A stretch of 64,000 bases of DNA. It comes from Nostoc sp. HK-01. GTDB taxonomy: Bacteria > Cyanobacteriota > Cyanobacteriia > Cyanobacteriales > Nostocaceae. Where the stretch lies: assembly GCA_003990705.1 (NCBI GenBank), contig AP018320.1, positions 186,001 through 250,000 on the forward strand. The letters are read 5' to 3'. Numbering within the stretch: position 1 is the first letter of the stretch; each line of letters starts with the position of its first letter. This document shows positions 16,706 through 25,201 of the stretch, piece by piece. The position numbers and the translations under genes are program-made. The notes below the pieces were generated by a model. The model was given only the letters and a program-made list of their open reading frames with translations, searched no databases and was not told the origin of the DNA.

Positions 16706-17757
16706 ATAGATGTAAACAAATCTAAAATTGCAAAAACAAGCTCCTCAGCCTTAACGCCTTCTTCTATTGCACACATTGCACAAATTGATACCCCTCCTAA
16801 TTCAGGAGCGTGAAATGCACTAGCACTATATCCAGGGCCACCGCCGTTGTGACCTAACACTAACCCCCATTTTGATGCTGGATCTGCCATGAGTCCCAAC
16901 CCATAACTGGGTTTTGACCAGGGCAGAGTTGGCTGTTGTGTAGATCTACTTGTGGTAGTTGGTAGCGCAACAGGTACGAGTTCTACCATCTGTTTGAGAC
17001 TTTGCCGTGAGAGTAGACGATTGCTAAACAAACTACTCAGAAACATCACAATCTCAGAAGCTGTTGATGCAATCACACCATGAGACACCCAACGAGGATG
17101 ATAGTATTGACGGACATCACGAGTCGTTTTATCAACAGCCAATGCACGAGATGTTGCCGGAGCTAGTGAAGAAAGTTCTTCTATCGATTCTGGTACAAAA
17201 GTTTGACTTAATCCTAGTGGTTGGATGATGTATTTGAAGATCAGTTCACGGTAGGAAATGCCACTCACAACTTCGGCAATGCGTTTGAGCAGCATATAGC
17301 CAGGGTTGGAGTATGCCCAACTTGTTCCGGGAGTAAAGCACAACCCCTGCTCAAACGTGACTGCCGCAAACTGTTCAAATGTCCAAGGAGTAGACGGATA
17401 AGAGCGCACACTATCATGGTAAGCTTGCAGTGAACCATAATCAGGGATACCTGCGGTATGGTTGAGAAGTTGGCGAAGGCTAATACAATCGGCTTAAGCA
17501 ATTTTGGGAAACCAACGCGCTAAAGAATCTTCCAGACTCAACTGTCCATTTTCCTGTAGTAACAGCAACATAGCTGCACTAAATGTTTTGGTAATGCTAT
17601 ACGCCAAGAATATGGGTTCATCAACAGTTGCCGAGTCATACCAAACAGATTCGGGTTGAGTACTTGGATTCAGTGCAACAGCAACACCTGCTATGCCTCT
17701 GTTCTGAACCTGGGCGTTAAGTATCTCTAATAGCTGCTTTCTTAGGTCTGTCACCAC
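16678..17757 (-). pseudogene. Class C beta-lactamase-like serine hydrolase with in-frame TAA
   Basis: One frame of about 359 codons, starting at GTG 17757 after GAGG, interrupted by TAA at about residue 88 (17494-17496). The first part carries the catalytic SITK (S-x-x-K). After the stop the same frame gives SLRQLLNHTAGIPDYG, then YSNPGY (Y-x-N) and HNGGGPG (the K/H-x-G box), all typical of beta-lactamase family serine hydrolases or esterases. CAA to TAA would explain the break (KIA-Q-ADC). Only the first 87 residues can be made without readthrough. Confidence 0.8.
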
Positions 17758-17967
17758 CTACTTTTACCTCATCATTTTCATCATCAGCTTTACAACCTAT
17801 CTCTAATTTGTAGCTTAACCTAGCCTACTCAAGTGTTTTTAATCACTCTTCTATTTCAGGCTTGGCAATTGTTGTGTAGAGCCTGTCATAAAATTTCCCT
17901 TAAGTTTGCTTTGTGATTAATGTGATTAATGTTACTCTCACTCATAACTATATCTAGGTTAGTCCTC

Positions 17968-18354
17968 ATGGCGGATAAAAGACAACTTGTTTATCCTGTG
18001 GTTGATGTTCAACAACAGACTGCTCGTCGTACTGCTCAAAGACCTATCAAGGTGGTAAAAACAAGCTGTCTTACTAAGCTAAACTATCAATACCCTCATT
18101 TCCAGACACAACCAGATTTTAATAACCGCATTTTTGGAATAATAGCGAGTTTGTCTATTCTCAGTACTAGTTTATTTGGCATAAGTGTATTGGGATGTTG
18201 GGGATTAGAGCTTGTTGATAGTAATGTCATTGCCAGGATTAATGACCAGTCTCATTGGCGTACCAAAAAGCATATTTGTTTGGGATGGATGCTCGCAAGT
18301 TTTTGTAGTTTTGTCGGTAGTGCTACCTTCGCTAACAAAATTACTCAACGATAA
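17968..18354 (+). CDS. Small membrane protein of unknown function
   Basis: 128 residues from ATG 17968 (MADKRQL); an ATG at 17929 would add a doubtful leader. Two hydrophobic segments, about IFGIIASLSILSTSLFG and ICLGWMLASFCSFVG, separated by a polar loop, predict a two-pass membrane protein with a basic soluble N-terminus. No family recognised. A terminator follows. Confidence 0.55.
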   Translation: MADKRQLVYPVVDVQQQTARRTAQRPIKVVKTSCLTKLNYQYPHFQTQPDFNNRIFGIIASLSILSTSLFGISVLGCWGLELVDSNVIARINDQSHWRTKKHICLGWMLASFCSFVGSATFANKITQR

Positions 18355-18390
18355 TAGCAAGCTCAAATGTTCAAGATTTTAGCAAATTAA

Positions 18391-18423
18391 ATGGATGTTG
18401 TTTTAGAAACAGCATCCATATTT
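18391..18423 (+). terminator. Intrinsic terminator
   Basis: ATGGATGTTG pairs with ACAGCATCCAT, followed by ATTTT. It ends the membrane-protein gene. Confidence 0.65.
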
Positions 18424-18622
18424 TATTATTTAACTGCTTGATTAGAATAAGCAAGCTTATAATTGAATAAGAATTGATTTTACTCATGCGATTAAGCATT
18501 TTCTATCAGTAATCAAGAGCTTCGCTAAAAGTTTAGAAGTTTGTCATTTCACTATTTTTAATACTGAATGTACAAACAGTCTGGATAAAACAGTATTCAA
18601 GAAGAATTGGAGATAGTTGCTA

Positions 18623-19567
18623 ATGACTGAAATCAAACTAGGCTTAGGTAATCCACCATACCCCATTTATCTATACGTCAACAAATTAGAGATTGAAGGT
18701 CAGGTTTATGGTTGGTATAACTACAATTCGACCCTAGATAAAAAGATTCCTGTCATTCATAAATCCCTGACAGGTTATATCTGCGAGCTTAAGCTGACTG
18801 ATAAAGAATTTAAAGGCAAAGATAATTTGAAACTAGATATTGTTGTCTGTGCCGATGAACTTTATGTTATCAGAAGTGGGATTGAAACTAATTTTAGTAA
18901 ATCTTTTCTGTTAGCAGCATCACTGATAGAAGATTTCTCAAAACCTCTACAGATTGTTGCTAATCCTGGAGATGACAATGTCGTCTTCTGCTCCTTACAT
19001 GATGCCACAACTAAAGGCAGAATTCGTTATCAATGGAATCCTTCTGCTGACTGGGGCAGTATCATTGAAAGCATCCAATCAAAACTGGGTAGTCCAAAAT
19101 ACGATTTAGATTTTAGTGAAGAGGCTGTGACATTTCCAACTACAAAACCCCAGCTATCTGCTCCATCCAAGTCTGATGCTATTCACCCGCACGATAAAAG
19201 GGTGAAGGATGTCCGTATTTTGACTAACTACCCGATTGATTTGGTCAAAGAGTGGTTGCAATTTCAAGATGTTAAAGCCCCCAATCAACTGCCCGTTGCC
19301 CAAGTCGATAGGCTGGTGAGGGACATTTGTTTGTCGTGGGCAGCAGATAAGATCGACCCCAATCATGCAGCCTCTTCTTATCAGCAGCAAGTGCTAAGTG
19401 CGTTCGTCGAAGACTTTGCCCGCGCAGCGTCTCCGACAGGAGAAGGCATCGCGTCTGGCACTACTGAGATACAAGCAATCCAAGCATGGATGAATTATGT
19501 TCTAGGACAGAAGATGCTAAACACGAATGACAGTACAATGCCTTCGGCCACAGCTATGAGAGCTTAA
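18623..19567 (+). CDS. Conserved cyanobacterial protein of unknown function
   Basis: 314 residues from ATG 18623, with GGAG ten bases upstream. The N-terminal 140 residues are beta-rich (YPIYLYVNKLEIEGQVYGWYN), the middle is Ser/Pro-rich and the C-terminal part is helical (DRLVRDICLSWAADKIDPNH). Near residue 270 an in-frame dispersed-repeat-like insert (RAASPTGEGIAS) is present. It is followed after a terminator by a DUF1822 gene on the same strand; the two may form a unit. Confidence 0.65.
   Translation: MTEIKLGLGNPPYPIYLYVNKLEIEGQVYGWYNYNSTLDKKIPVIHKSLTGYICELKLTDKEFKGKDNLKLDIVVCADELYVIRSGIETNFSKSFLLAASLIEDFSKPLQIVANPGDDNVVFCSLHDATTKGRIRYQWNPSADWGSIIESIQSKLGSPKYDLDFSEEAVTFPTTKPQLSAPSKSDAIHPHDKRVKDVRILTNYPIDLVKEWLQFQDVKAPNQLPVAQVDRLVRDICLSWAADKIDPNHAASSYQQQVLSAFVEDFARAASPTGEGIASGTTEIQAIQAWMNYVLGQKMLNTNDSTMPSATAMRA
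19413..19455. repeat. Small dispersed repeat inside coding sequence
   Basis: CGCGCAGCGTCTCCGACAGG and neighbours match the style of Nostoc small dispersed repeats. It keeps the frame of the host gene. Confidence 0.5.
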
Positions 19568-19598
19568 TTCAGATTTTTGAGTAGAAATTCCAGTTTTT

Positions 19599-19623
19599 AG
19601 ACAGCGTAAAACTGTCTTTTTTT
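19599..19623 (+). terminator. Intrinsic terminator
   Basis: AGACAG pairs with CTGTCT across 7 bases, followed by seven or more T. Confidence 0.7.
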
Positions 19624-19663
19624 CTATTACACAGCATAAACAGCCTATAGGGGAAGTAATGTC

Positions 19664-20353
19664 ATGGATTTTATTTTAGAAATACCGCCAGACCAACAAG
19701 CCCAAAGTTGGGAATGCAGTCAAAGTTTAAACACACCAGCTACTCGTTTTAATGCTTATCTTAATCAACTAGCTCTATTGACTGTACTACCTCAATTAGA
19801 AGAAATTTGGGAAACCAAAGCCACATCCATGACTCATGTATGGGAATTAATCAACGGCACAGCGATTGACTTCAATGGAGAGCGAATAGTGATTATTCCT
19901 AGCGATGCCATTGATTTGAGTGAGCTTCGTGTTCCTTCTGAATGGGTTGATATCCCTAGTTGGACAGCAGATTATTATTTGGCTGTGCAAGTGAACGTTG
20001 AGGACGGAATAGTTAGGGTTTGGGGACATACTACCCATTTGCAACTCAAGCAACAGGGCAGTTATAACGAACGAGATCGCACATATTCTCTAGAAAATGA
20101 ACAGATAACACCCGATATCAACTTGCTAAAAGTTATTTGTCAGTTTTGTCCTGATGCTGTCACCAGAAGTGAAATCAAACCGCTACCTGATTTATCTATA
20201 GAAGGAGCAAATGATTTAATTCAAAGGCTGGGAAATTCAGCAATTGTGTTTCCTGGACGTGCTGTTGATTTCGATTTGTGGGGGGCATTGCTCCAGAACG
20301 ACGAGTGGAGACAACGTTTGTTAGATAAGCGCAGTTTCTCTATTGTTAATTGA
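19664..20353 (+). CDS. DUF1822 family protein
   Basis: 229 residues, short for DUF1822 (the copy at 48626 has 446). Typical blocks are ARFNAYLNQLALLTVLPQL-like, the AIDLSELRVPSEWVDIPSWTADYYLAVQVN segment, and ERDRTYSL. Function of DUF1822 is unknown; in cyanobacteria it often lies beside CHAT or sigma-like genes, as it does at 48.6 kb here. This copy stands away from any CHAT gene. Confidence 0.8.
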   Translation: MDFILEIPPDQQAQSWECSQSLNTPATRFNAYLNQLALLTVLPQLEEIWETKATSMTHVWELINGTAIDFNGERIVIIPSDAIDLSELRVPSEWVDIPSWTADYYLAVQVNVEDGIVRVWGHTTHLQLKQQGSYNERDRTYSLENEQITPDINLLKVICQFCPDAVTRSEIKPLPDLSIEGANDLIQRLGNSAIVFPGRAVDFDLWGALLQNDEWRQRLLDKRSFSIVN

Positions 20354-20373
20354 ACGCTCTTCAGATTTCTCAA

Positions 20374-20400
20374 GGCAGCTAAATGCTGTCTTATTTTTTT
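20374..20400 (+). terminator. Intrinsic terminator after DUF1822 gene
   Basis: GGCAGC pairs with GCTGTC (one wobble), followed by a T-rich tract. Confidence 0.6.
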
Positions 20401-20432
20401 CTTATAGGAGCAAAGTTAGGCAACCGAACTTA

Positions 20433-20469
20433 AAATAAAAATACCCCCTTTCTGATGAGCTAGGGGGTA
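20433..20469 (-). terminator. Intrinsic terminator of the minus-strand unit
   Basis: On the minus strand TACCCCC pairs with GGGGGTA and is followed by TTTTTATTTT. It ends the two genes at 20493-21344. Confidence 0.7.
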
Positions 20470-20492
20470 AAGTCAAACATTGAATTTTTGCT

Positions 20493-20825
20493 TTAATTAA
20501 GAGCTACAGCGATTGCTTCCCCAAGCTGTTTGAGTGCCTTTTCTTTAGCAAAATCAGCAGCGGAACGTGCAGATTCTGCCAGAATAGTATCAGTATTTGG
20601 AGTTAACTTTAATGCTCCACCCAGATAGCCTAATGCTTTAACGTAGTAATCCGATAAATTAGTAGAGGCCAAACGTTTTACAGTTTGATGGTCACCACTT
20701 TGAAAAGCAGCTAAAGCTTTATTATGTAATTCGGTTTCAGGAGTTCCTAAGACTTCCAGAATAGCATCTACAGCTGCTGTCACTTTTTCTAAAGTAAGTT
20801 CGGTATTTGATGATGTTGTTACCAT
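20493..20825 (-). CDS. Hypothetical helical protein
   Basis: 110 residues, mostly helical (EKVTAAVDAILEVLGTPETELHNKALAAF, LAESARSAADFAKEKALKQLGEAIAVALN). Its ATG follows the stop of the upstream gene directly and has AAAGGAG. The two genes therefore form an operon. No family recognised. Confidence 0.6.
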   Translation of the reverse strand: MVTTSSNTELTLEKVTAAVDAILEVLGTPETELHNKALAAFQSGDHQTVKRLASTNLSDYYVKALGYLGGALKLTPNTDTILAESARSAADFAKEKALKQLGEAIAVALN

Positions 20826-21344
20826 TTAAAGATCTCCTTTTAACCAATCATCTGAAGTTTCTGCATTTACCTGAGAGGCATACAATGAATCCCAGTTACG
20901 GCACAGTTGTTCATGAATTATTTTGGAAATAAATTTAGTGGTGCTAGAGCCATCAAAATGAATTGCCGTCCTGAGTAACAGGTAATTCTGTCGTGTGAGC
21001 GGAAAGTAATTGCTCTGTTTTTCAATTACATCATCTGGCAATACTATATGTGCCAAAGGATCTTTAGGGATTTCATGCTCTAGTATTGGGTTTTTGTAAG
21101 GCGGTAAACCTTTAAATCCCTGTTCTAGAACTATCTTTGCCCATTCGGACGGAGCAATTTCTCTTTTTTGTAAATCCAATACTGCCAGTTTTGTATAGTA
21201 AGGACGATTTCGACCTAACCAACCTCTGGTGTATTGCATAATCAGCATTTGCCGGGAGTCCCCGGAAGCGTTGCTGAAAGCTTCTAGTTTTTCGTCGTGG
21301 AAAGGTGTGATGTAGTAACGGGCTAGTGAGAATTGATATGCCAT
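20826..21344 (-). CDS. Hypothetical protein
   Basis: 172 residues with aromatic-rich N-terminus (MAYQFSLARYYITPFHDEK) and the block WLGRNRPYYTKLAVLDLQKREIAPSEWAKIV-type pattern (given in part). No domain recognised. A CCGGG-AGT-CCCGG-like short hairpin sequence lies inside the gene near 21250. First gene of a two-gene unit that ends in a strong terminator. Confidence 0.6.
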   Translation of the reverse strand: MAYQFSLARYYITPFHDEKLEAFSNASGDSRQMLIMQYTRGWLGRNRPYYTKLAVLDLQKREIAPSEWAKIVLEQGFKGLPPYKNPILEHEIPKDPLAHIVLPDDVIEKQSNYFPLTRQNYLLLRTAIHFDGSSTTKFISKIIHEQLCRNWDSLYASQVNAETSDDWLKGDL

Positions 21345-21505
21345 GAGGCATGAAGTAAATTTAACTCAGTCTGCTCTAAGTTTATATCAAAAACCGGGGG
21401 ATTATGATAGCATCTTTAAATAAATTTCAAGCGACCGCCCCCGGCCAAGGAAAGCGATCGCGTCACCACTCCTACAAGCTTGCTCACCCATAGGAGGGCT
21501 ATTAT

Positions 21506-21802
21506 ATGTTACCAAGAACAAAACTTTCAGAGATTACACCGATAGTATTCTGCCGACAATTCAAAGCACTTGAGACGGGAATGAAGATGGAGCAGGTGAT
21601 AATGGCAGAAAATGAACGCGGAACATTCAAAGAGTACTGCTTAATTCTATCCCGTGAGTTAGAAGTGCCATTTGAAACAGTAAAAAGTAATTGGGGGGCT
21701 GGAATTGAATTTCCAAATATGCCACCAAGAATAAGAAGTCTATTAAAGTATGTGCTAGATTCTCGTACTGCTGAATTGATTGGAAAAAGGCAAGTTGCCT
21801 AG
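21506..21802 (+). CDS. Small hypothetical protein
   Basis: 98 residues. TAGGAGGGC lies eight bases before the ATG, a strong site. The helices (FKEYCLILSRELEVPFETVKSNWG) might form an HTH-like fold. IS copy 2 lies 14 bases after the stop codon and has not damaged the gene. Confidence 0.6.
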   Translation: MLPRTKLSEITPIVFCRQFKALETGMKMEQVIMAENERGTFKEYCLILSRELEVPFETVKSNWGAGIEFPNMPPRIRSLLKYVLDSRTAELIGKRQVA

Positions 21803-21807
21803 TATTA

Positions 21808-21816
21808 GTTTGCAAT
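21808..21816. repeat. 9-bp target duplication, left (IS copy 2)
   Basis: GTTTGCAAT, repeated at 22887-22895. Confidence 0.9.
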
Positions 21817-22886
21817 GGCGTTGTTGCGTGAATAGGCAAAATGGTAAATTTTATTTATCGCCTATGTTCTCTCACTGCCTAGTCCAACGATGAAGACGAA
21901 AGCTCAGTACAAAGTTAAGAATTGGAACGCTTACGATGCAGCATTAAAGCTTCGAGGCAGTATAACTTTCTGGGTAAACGAAGAGATAATAGAGCAGTGG
22001 CGCAACCAGCAGAAAACTGGGAAAAAAGGAGCATCGAATTATTATAGTGACGTGGCGATCGCCACTATGGGAACAATTCAATCGGTGTTTCATTTACCAG
22101 GGCGACAAGCAGAGGGGTTTTTAGAATCGCTGTTCACGCTCATGGGAATTGAGCTAGAAGTACCAGACCATTCAACGCTATCTCGTCGTTTAAGCAAGTT
22201 GTTGGTGAAACTACCTGTAGTGCCAAAAGATGAGGCTGTCCATGTAGTAGTGGATTCAACTGGTGTGAAAGTGTACGGTGAAGGTGAATGGAAAGTCCGC
22301 ACACATGGAGTAGGTAAAAGACGGACGTGGCGGAAGTTGCATTTAGGAGTTGATGAGGGCAGTGGCGAAATCCTGGGTGCAGTGGTGACGACTAATGATA
22401 TGGCTGATTGCGAGGTACTGCCTGACATATTGGAGCAGATTGATCAACCGATAGAGCAAGTATCCGGTGATGGTGGCTATGACACAAAAGGTTGTTATGA
22501 CACCATTTCACAACATGGGGCGAGGGCGATAATTCCACCACGCAGTAACGCCAAAATTCAACTTCCCTCAAACACTCAAGCACCGCCGTATCCTAGGGAT
22601 GAGAATCTGCGTCGAATACATCAAGTTGGACGCAAGCAATGGAAACTTGAAAGCAGGTATCATCGCCGCTCTTTGTCTGAGACTGCTATATTTCGGCTCA
22701 AGATCATCTTTGGTGGCAAGTTAAGACGACGCTTTTTTGACAATCAAGCTGTCGAGTTATTTTTACAATGTGCTGCCCTGAATCGCATGATCCAGTTAGG
22801 TAAGCCTGACTCTTATAAAGTCGAAGGCTAATTCCTATCCTGAATTCGGATTGGAGTGTCCTTTTTTCCTTTCATGCAACAAAGCC
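21817..22886 (+). mobile_element. IS5-family (IS903-type) insertion sequence, copy 2
   Basis: 1070 bp, left end GGCGTTGTTGCGTGAA, right end the complement of GGCTTTGTTGCATGAAA. Target is intergenic. The transposase is identical to that of copy 3. Confidence 0.92.
21890..22831 (+). CDS. IS5/IS903-type transposase, copy 2
   Basis: 313 residues with the DDE blocks VVVDSTGVKVYG, SGDGGYDTKG and RRSLSETAIFRLK. The protein is identical to copy 3 at 27448-28389, so one is a recent daughter of the other, or both come from a recent common source. The intact frame implies present or very recent activity. Confidence 0.93.
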   Translation: MKTKAQYKVKNWNAYDAALKLRGSITFWVNEEIIEQWRNQQKTGKKGASNYYSDVAIATMGTIQSVFHLPGRQAEGFLESLFTLMGIELEVPDHSTLSRRLSKLLVKLPVVPKDEAVHVVVDSTGVKVYGEGEWKVRTHGVGKRRTWRKLHLGVDEGSGEILGAVVTTNDMADCEVLPDILEQIDQPIEQVSGDGGYDTKGCYDTISQHGARAIIPPRSNAKIQLPSNTQAPPYPRDENLRRIHQVGRKQWKLESRYHRRSLSETAIFRLKIIFGGKLRRRFFDNQAVELFLQCAALNRMIQLGKPDSYKVEG

Positions 22887-22895
22887 GTTTGCAAT
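22887..22895. repeat. 9-bp target duplication, right (IS copy 2)
   Basis: GTTTGCAAT, the partner of 21808-21816. Confidence 0.9.
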
Positions 22896-22947
22896 TCTCA
22901 ATTCCTCTGCCAAAGGAATTTGATGGTACTTTACTACCAAACTATTG

Positions 22948-22969
22948 ACCCGTCTTACGCGGGTTTTTT
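22948..22969 (+). terminator. Intrinsic terminator
   Basis: ACCCG pairs with CGGGT, followed by TTTTT. It separates the IS from the operon at 23054. Confidence 0.6.
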
Positions 22970-22979
22970 AGTATGAAGT

Positions 22980-23044
22980 CGTTTCCGATTATTTCCGAAC
23001 AGATCCGGATCTAATCGGAAACGATCAGAAACGACCGGAAACGA
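22980..23044. promoter_or_regulatory. Palindrome plus iteron-like repeats upstream of HTH operon
   Basis: A perfect palindrome AGATCCGGATCT (23001-23012) lies inside a larger dyad CGTTTCCGATT (22980-22990) and AATCGGAAACG (23013-23023). Three direct repeats of the GAAACGA type follow at about 10-11 bp spacing (23018, 23028, 23038). Helically phased repeats just upstream of an HTH gene suggest an operator or an origin-like protein binding region. The palindrome recurs at 25795. Confidence 0.6.
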
Positions 23045-23053
23045 AAAATCAAA

Positions 23054-23338
23054 ATGCAAACAATAGAAGGAGATTATGCAGTACTGCCACCATTGCTATC
23101 ACGCGAAGAAGCTGCGAAAAGATTGGGAGTAGCAACCAGGACACTGCAAAGCTATTTGAACATTGCCAGGATATTCATTGAAGAGTTCAAAGAGTTTAAT
23201 CATCCAAGAACAGGAACTCTCAACCGATGGGCTAAACTGACGCTTTGGCACATTGAGAGTTTAGAAAAAATTAGAGATCGCATCAGTGAAGTTGGAATAG
23301 CACAAACAGAAATTGAATTATCAAAAGGAGAACTATGA
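23054..23338 (+). CDS. HTH protein (MerR/excisionase-like)
   Basis: 94 residues. Residues 18-40 (LSREEAAKRLGVATRTLQSYL) form an excisionase/MerR-type helix-turn-helix. The rest (LNRWAKLTLWHIESLEKIRDRI) is helical. It heads an operon and overlaps the next ATG by four bases. The palindrome and iteron-like repeats directly upstream are its likely target. The role could be transcription control or DNA handling for the mobile unit. Confidence 0.65.
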   Translation: MQTIEGDYAVLPPLLSREEAAKRLGVATRTLQSYLNIARIFIEEFKEFNHPRTGTLNRWAKLTLWHIESLEKIRDRISEVGIAQTEIELSKGEL

Positions 23339-23928
23339 CAACAATCGCAGAATACGCACAATCTAAAGGAATAGAGCCAGGTTTACTATTAACTGAACTG
23401 AAGAAAAAGTATCCAGGACAAAAGCTGTCAACCACATCGGAGTTGCCCAAAGAGTTTGCAGAGGCGGCACAAAAGCTGGAACAGAACATTGCAGAGCAAT
23501 CTCAACAGCCTTCCCAACCCCAAAAACCAGTAGAAAGAATGGATTCATCAGCGATAGTTAACGCCGATCAAGCAATTCAAGAAGCGTCATTCAAACTAGT
23601 GGAGGCAGATAAAGCAACACTGGCCCAGGCGATTGCCGTACAGGATGGACAATCAGAGGTGCTGGGAGAAGCATCTGGGATCAAAGGGGGATTGCGGTTT
23701 ATGCAGTCTCACATTCGCGGCAAGCAAATGGTGTTGAACTCATTTGCGGAAGAAGCGATGGCAGAAATTCATCAACAATTAGCGGAAATTGACAATAGCT
23801 TAATTGGTCTAGCAAATGAAGCATCGGAGGTATTGGGAAAGTCGGTAAGAACCGGACAGCAAACCGAGCAAATAATGTTGAAATTGCGCCAGAGAGTTGC
23901 GTCAATGAAGGGGAATCTGAAGCAATAG
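23335..23928 (+). CDS. Coiled-coil protein of unknown function
   Basis: 197 residues. The N-terminal segment (IAEYAQSKGIEPGLLLTEL) looks like a small helical domain. A Gln/Pro-rich linker follows (residues about 55-70), then long amphipathic helices (FAEEAMAEIHQQLAEIDNSL). It is coupled to the HTH gene by ATGA overlap. No enzyme motif is seen, so a structural or adaptor role in the operon is inferred. Confidence 0.65.
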   Translation: MTTIAEYAQSKGIEPGLLLTELKKKYPGQKLSTTSELPKEFAEAAQKLEQNIAEQSQQPSQPQKPVERMDSSAIVNADQAIQEASFKLVEADKATLAQAIAVQDGQSEVLGEASGIKGGLRFMQSHIRGKQMVLNSFAEEAMAEIHQQLAEIDNSLIGLANEASEVLGKSVRTGQQTEQIMLKLRQRVASMKGNLKQ

Positions 23929-24053
23929 CTCAAACCTATAAAACTATTACACAAATTCTAACTATCCAAAATCAAACAACTGCAACCCTAGCAGAGATCA
24001 GACTGTTAACTCAAATCATCAAATTCTTATCCCAAAAACAAAGACAGAAAAAT

Positions 24054-24242
24054 ATGGCCAACATAATTATTGATGCAGCAGACATTCCCGGATTATGTGC
24101 GGTGGGAGGAGCGATCGCTGGCTCAGGATACTTACTTTCGGCGCTGGCTGTGACAGTCATTGGGACAGTGAGTTTACCATTGACACTGTTTGCCACAGCC
24201 GGAGCAATTGCACTAGTTTTCAAAGGAAAAGCAAGGAGATAA
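24054..24242 (+). CDS. Small two-pass membrane protein
   Basis: 62 residues from ATG 24054, with two hydrophobic stretches (CAVGGAIAGSGYLLSALAV and IGTVSLPLTLFATAGAIALV) and a basic tail KGKARR. The same frame is open upstream to about 23826 without any ATG, GTG or TTG, and the upstream codons look coding (EAIAQTYKTITQILTIQNQT). So the protein may be longer through a rare start, or be fused to the previous gene by frameshift. Confidence 0.55.
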   Translation: MANIIIDAADIPGLCAVGGAIAGSGYLLSALAVTVIGTVSLPLTLFATAGAIALVFKGKARR

Positions 24243-24244
24243 TC

Positions 24245-24970
24245 ATGGACTACGGAATAGTTTCTGTACGTAACCCCATTGCCGGACACACAACTGCCAT
24301 AGATGCCAAGGCTCTGGATTGGGGAGGATTTCATAGTGATATTCTGAGTTATTTATCAGATATCAAGAATTTAGAGCAATTTGCAGATTTAGCGAACAAT
24401 GCCTGTGAACTAGCCGAGCGACTAGACCCATTCTTAGAGAATGCCCGTGCGATGATGGAAGCGATGAAAAAGCTTTCTGAGGGGCAAATCACCTGGACTG
24501 AATTGAAGAAGCAGTATGGGACAGCAGTAGCTAATGCGATCGCTAAAGCTAGAAAGCTAGATGCTGAATTTGCCTCCCAAATGGAACTGTTAGATGCTCA
24601 AGACCGTTCCAATATGGCACTAATTGAGCAAAAGCGTAAACATGCATTAGTGGAAATTGCCACGCAACTTAAGCAAGATTTGGAGGCTGAACTTTGGCGA
24701 CATGAACAACGGATCACCAACATTAATAGCCGTCATCATGTGCAGCAAGAAAGACAGCAGGTAACAACAAGTTTAAGAGAACAACGTCAAGCATTACTTA
24801 ACCGTGCTAGATACGGTTCAAGAGCATTAAATCCAGGGCAAGCTCAAGAAGTCATTCCCGTACAGGTAGCCCAAACTCCTGTAGCTAACAGTGTATCCGC
24901 GTCTGGAGAACAACGAGGAAGCTGGGGAGCAAACCTGAGAAATCTGTGGAATAACTTAGGCGAACGCTAA
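24245..24970 (+). CDS. Coiled-coil protein of unknown function
   Basis: 241 residues from ATG 24245, preceded by AAGGAGATAATC; the longer frame from 24095 overlaps the membrane gene and is not credible. Long charged helices dominate (LAERLDPFLENARAMMEAMKK, ELLDAQDRSNMALIEQKRK). The C-terminus is Gln/Arg-rich. It sits two bases after the small membrane gene, so it is in the same operon. No known domain. Confidence 0.65.
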   Translation: MDYGIVSVRNPIAGHTTAIDAKALDWGGFHSDILSYLSDIKNLEQFADLANNACELAERLDPFLENARAMMEAMKKLSEGQITWTELKKQYGTAVANAIAKARKLDAEFASQMELLDAQDRSNMALIEQKRKHALVEIATQLKQDLEAELWRHEQRITNINSRHHVQQERQQVTTSLREQRQALLNRARYGSRALNPGQAQEVIPVQVAQTPVANSVSASGEQRGSWGANLRNLWNNLGER

Positions 24971-24998
24971 AGCAATCCGCAATTTTATGTTTTAGCGT

Positions 24999-25176
24999 TG
25001 TTCCATCCCTGTTTCATCTTGTTCCATTCTAATGCTGAAAACCTTTGCTATACACTTGTTTCGTCCTGTTCCATTGTGTTCTATTGTTGTTCCATGTAAA
25101 TCTGGTTTTTGTCCTGTTTCAGTGCTGAAAACCCTTGCTATACACTTGTTTCGCTTCTGTTCCACTGTTGTTTCAT
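24999..25176. repeat. Iteron-like repeat block
   Basis: About 11 copies of TGTT(C/T)CA occur in one direction at irregular short spacing (e.g. 24999, 25010, 25020, 25067, 25088, 25115, 25158, 25169). Inside is a 30-bp direct repeat, GCTGAAAACC(T/C)TTGCTATAC and on to CTTGTTTCG, at 25034-25063 and 25124-25153 with one mismatch and 90 bp period. The block fills the gap between two operon genes. It may be a plasmid origin, a protein-binding array or a silencer. Confidence 0.65.
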
Positions 25177-25201
25177 TATCACCCCTATCTGGAACAAGCT
25201 T

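Noticed and set aside
24095-24244. Upstream extension of the coiled-coil gene
   Set aside because: It overlaps the small membrane gene in another frame and its Cys/Trp/Arg-rich residues look non-coding; a perfect ribosome site lies before ATG 24245.
24999-25176. Possible CRISPR array
   Set aside because: Repeat units are 7-8 bases at irregular spacing and the 30-bp repeat occurs only twice, so it does not have repeat-spacer structure.
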